A stretch of 64,000 bases of DNA from Xylogone sp. PMI_703 (taxonomy: Eukaryota > Ascomycota > Leotiomycetes): the NCBI GenBank assembly GCA_021399445.1, contig JAJTUQ010000003.1, positions 6,076,001 to 6,140,000 on the forward strand. Direction: 5' to 3'. Below, piece after piece: positions 60,301 to 64,000 of this stretch. Within the stretch, counting starts at the first letter, position 1. Every line of letters starts with the position of its first letter. The position numbers and the translations under genes are program-made. The notes beneath the pieces are model-generated. The model made no database searches and was not told where the DNA came from. It was given only the letters and a program-made list of their open reading frames with translations.

Positions 60301-62230
60301 GATTGACTTTACCGGCACCTAATGACCGGTTTCGAAAACGTGGTATATACAATAGGGACGGGATAAACTATATGGCGTTGCGAATGTCTTCAGAATATTA
60401 GATATCTGTAGTTTTACATTGATGGGAGAAGCTAGAACTTTATACTTTGAAATTTTATTATACCTTCTTAAATTAGGACCAAACATTAGCTTGCTGGTAT
60501 GATAAGCGCATTTTGGTTCAAATAGGGACGTATGGCCATCGCACCTAATACCCTATATAGATTATTTGACGTATAGCTCCGGTGACTTGGGAAATGAATT
60601 TAGTGGCTGAAACAGGTCCTAGTAGCTCTAAATATAGGGGATGTGGCCTATAAATCACTAATTTCCAGTGGACGGTTTGCTAGAGGATGAATAAAAGAGG
60701 TCAACTATTTTCTGTGCCTGATGGCATTTTCCCGGGATCCGCTATACTTTAATCACGAGTTGCATCTTCGTAGCGCGTTGAATTCACATCGTAGTCCACC
60801 AGTTACCCCTTTAATCTATGTAGGACGAGTTTATTCTACCTGACCATACGGTTTATAGTGCGTGATCGACAGCCTAGATTCAACAGTACATGCTCACTAA
60901 CTTTACAGTGTACGTCGGCTAACTCTATTATTACACATACTTCCTCTATTACTTAAACAATTCAATGTGTAATATGTGCAATAGCGCTAATTAAGATGTT
61001 TGTACCTTCTACAATATCGCTGGCTGTAGCACTAATCTATAATATCGATCTCTCACACGCTCCAGCACAGAGAGCAAGAATTTCTCTTCTGAGATTAGCT
61101 TGTTATATTAATACCAGTCAATTTCTCCTTTTGAGCAGTTTGTAAGCTTTCCAGCCTGTTGACTAAGTGGTATTGGTGGTACCATATACTCAAAAAATAG
61201 AATAAGATGACAATTCCTGGGTACTTCAGCTCATCAGAAGTCAAATAACTGATGGAATGTAGATGGAGCAGCCAATCACCTCCCATGTAAACGGCAGCTT
61301 GGACCAAGGCTAAACCGGATTTAGTGAAATGTGCGCCTTTTGTTTTCACGTTTGACGTTAATGCTAGCTATCATCGAACATCAACGCCCAAGCTCTATAA
61401 GAATTGCGGAGATGAGTATCGGTTGAGAGAGTCTTGCTGTATTTGTTTGCCGTGGAGCGTGGCTAGGGCGACTTGTGGTGAAAACGATCCCCGGCAAAGC
61501 TTTTTCTGGGGGTTTATGCTTGAAAATTCACGTAATAAGTGCCTACACCGAGCATTTTTGTAACTGTCACCATAAAAATATTCTATTCTTCTCACGAATT
61601 AATCTGTTACAACATAAATATCCACACCAAGGTGCTCGGCTCTACATTATCTCATTGCCTTAAAGCTAACATCATCTTTCTAACTCGCCTCACTAAGGTT
61701 GAAACTCGGCCATAATTAACATTCTTAGCTATTTTGATATACATTATGCTTACCAGATAATTTACCCCTAGTGCTGACACGTCGCACTCCATAGGGTTAC
61801 ATTTTGCCCATAGCAATGTTCCTGCTCATCCTGTAACAGACATAGGTGCTCCCGAGGCGCCGAAACTGGATCGAATCACTACTATTCTTCAGCTCGCGTA
61901 AAGCACTATCAGTCTACCAAAATTTTTGATGGTATGCCTGTATCTATTGAGAAACAAGCCGGTAATTCTGACGACGCCACCGTCTCTTCTCCACGCTGTG
62001 GTGCATTCTGGAGAGAAAGGGGAAGTATAACTTGCGAAGGGTCAACTCTTGCATAATTAGTGCCATTTCTGCCAGTCAAGTTAATATTTTAGCGCATCAT
62101 AGCAATATATCTAGCTAACAGTAACTGTCACATCACTGGGACATTTCGTTGACTAATAATGAGCATTTGCTGGATCACTCTACTAACACTCGATTATTCA
62201 TGTAGTTTTGTTTATCTAATACGTCGCCGG
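60301..62230. other. Intergenic, 1.9 kb
   Basis: No gene or repeat that I can support. Short frames at 61095-61663 overlap on both strands and look like chance. Confidence 0.5.
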
Positions 62231-63906
62231 CTAGTTCTCTTGCGCAGCAAGTATGGTCACTGGATCTGTTCTCTTTTTGAAAACTGCTTGAACTGCTCCC
62301 CCAGTCGTGGTGTCTGTGAAGGAGTCCAACTCCCAGCTATCTAGCCTACGCATCTTCCACACTAATGCTATATCGTTAGTAAGATCAAGGCACCACAACT
62401 TAAGCTTATCAGCACGATTTGTGTCATAACCCCTGATAGACTGTCGTTTACCAAGACGATGCCATGTCCCATAAGCAATCTGTAGCGGAATCTGTAGACG
62501 TAATGCGACAAATGGTAGAGCAGGGCTAAGATTAAGGGCGTACTGAGCGCATCGCGCTATAGAGATAGCAGCATGTATTTCTTTCTTCCATATAGTATCC
62601 AAGTTAAAGAGTGTTTCCGTGGCTGGTACTATATCACACAGTTTCTGGGTAATGCCACAGAGCAGAATCTGCAGGCTATAAAAACGAACAACTAGCTCAA
62701 ATACAGCAACTGAATCAAAATGCCAGGATTCTGCTGTTATCCACGAATGGGATAGTAGAGTAGGCACATCTACTTTATGCAGCTGGAGCAATTGCACAAA
62801 ATTTGCCTCATTATCGTCGAGAGAGAGGGATCGGAGAAGCTCTACTGCCTCTCCGTAGCTGCTTGCGTCAGCTGATAGGTGCTGGCAAGAGCGTACTAGT
62901 CGGGCCAACCGGGGAATGCGAGCCATATTGCAGATCAGTGGCTGAGAGACAATATCAAATAGTCCACTTTGGGTTGATGTATCTGGTTGCAGTGACCTAA
63001 GCCACAAAGGGCTATCTGACATCGAATCTCGACCTGCCATAAGCGCCTCAAATGCCTAAAAAGCAGTTAGCAGGACTATCTCCGCCTGCATATAATGCAT
63101 CCCCTTACCTCATCGTAGATTGTGGATTCATAGAGGGCCCAAGTTATTCCTTCACTTGGTGATGGTGGGCCACGAAGTTTGAATAGTTGAATAAAGCTTT
63201 GGAGGTGTACGACGTAGATGTATGCACCGACGTTTAAGAATATCTATTGTAGGTTAGTCGCACATTTTAGCGTTTGTCAGAAAACATAATCATGCCTCAG
63301 CACCTATATGAAGCTTGATAGCAAGTAGCAAGTCGCATATTTGCTGTGGGCTCTTCCTCGCCTGTTTCCAGCTAAGACGGAGTTGCTTTTGGGCTTTTAT
63401 GCCTGAACGTCGAGCTGCTAAACGGGCCGGGTCAGACTCTAGCAGCCATGATTCTATACTATCAAGTAAGAATATAGCAGCCACATCGACCATTTTACTC
63501 GAGCCTAAGTGTGACGGTATATCTGTAATCCAGGTCCCGAATATACGTAGAGGATTAACTGTAAGGGGTTTTGGCTGTAGAACCGAAACCCACCGCGATG
63601 CCAGCTGTGTCGCAAAAGTTGGTGGCATTGGCTTTGGCAAGCCAAATGTCACACGATCACGCTGGTTGATAACACTAAGCCTCGATCCATCCTTCTTCCT
63701 TGCATCAGGAATTTCCGCAACGAAAACTAGTGCCTCTTTATATGTATATCTGCAAAGCCGCGGTCTCTTATTGCAATTACTGCAACTTGGCTTCTTTTCA
63801 TCGCACTTATACAGGACTAAGCATCATTTTCAAATAGCGATGCATATTGCAAACATACCTTAATTTTTCGTATCCGACATGCCTGACACTTTCGTATCTG
63901 CGTCAT
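62231..63906 (-). CDS. Zn2Cys6 fungal transcription factor
   Basis: Four exons read leftward (63906-63859, 63805-63296, 63243-63109, 63055-62231) give 505 residues. The zinc cluster is again cut by the first intron: C-QA-C-RIRKIK then C-DEKKPS-C-SN-C-NKRPRL-C. A long helical fungal-specific regulatory region follows. The second intron is the doubtful point: only a GC donor (GAG-GCATGA) keeps phase, and it is not the usual GCAAGT; a GT four bases upstream (GTGCTG) would break the frame. The gene is either correctly GC-AG spliced or carries a defect there. The segment ITWALYESTIYDE links exons 3 and 4 well. No target gene is obvious. Confidence 0.78.
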
Positions 63907-64000
63907 GCTTGATGTGGAATGTCTAACTCGAGAATGTGTTCTTCACCAAGTAGCGTATCGAGCAAAAGTAGAATACGCACTTTATAGGTATTGCCGCCGT

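Overview
The window is nuclear DNA of a filamentous ascomycete (Pezizomycotina). This rests on short GT-AG introns of about 50-100 bases with CTAAC/CTGAC-type branch sites, three Zn2Cys6 regulators, a CYP53-type P450, a GH79 glycosidase, small secreted proteins, and AT-rich transposon relics whose repeat arms differ mainly by transitions, as RIP produces. The class is uncertain; Leotiomycetes is only a guess. I support 26 protein-coding genes. Most are multi-exon, and splice sites were placed by hand so that frames and family motifs join.

Layout. 1-13.3 kb: secreted GH79 glycosidase, MITE-like element, F-box protein, MFS transporter, secreted acid sphingomyelinase, NmrA-like oxidoreductase. 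14-26.9 kb: Zn2Cys6 regulator, SDR, then a gene-poor stretch of about 6 kb holding a small secreted NIS1-like effector candidate, a second small secreted protein, an ACC-synthase-like aminotransferase, and a divergent GFA/CENP-V protein. 27.6-41.5 kb: CYP53-type benzoate 4-hydroxylase, a 3-dehydroshikimate dehydratase-like TIM-barrel protein, a secreted S33 peptidase/hydrolase, a Zn2Cys6 regulator divergent from an SDR, and a TTC36-like protein divergent from 4-hydroxyphenylpyruvate dioxygenase (HPPD). 43.5-51 kb: bestrophin-like channel, sugar transporter, secreted FAD oxidoreductase. 51-64 kb: an AT-rich zone with a RIP-like inverted-repeat element, a membrane-anchored hypothetical protein, an ICMT-like methyltransferase, two small orphan proteins (one probably GPI-anchored), and a third Zn2Cys6 regulator at the right edge.

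How genes may work together. The clearest theme is aromatic metabolism at 27.6-41.5 kb. CYP53 enzymes make 4-hydroxybenzoate, DHS dehydratases make protocatechuate, and HPPD makes homogentisate from tyrosine. The divergent TTC36-like/HPPD pair is the most interesting observation: mammalian TTC36 is known as an HPPD-binding protein, so this pairing suggests the link may also exist in fungi. Whether the whole interval is one regulon cannot be decided from sequence alone.
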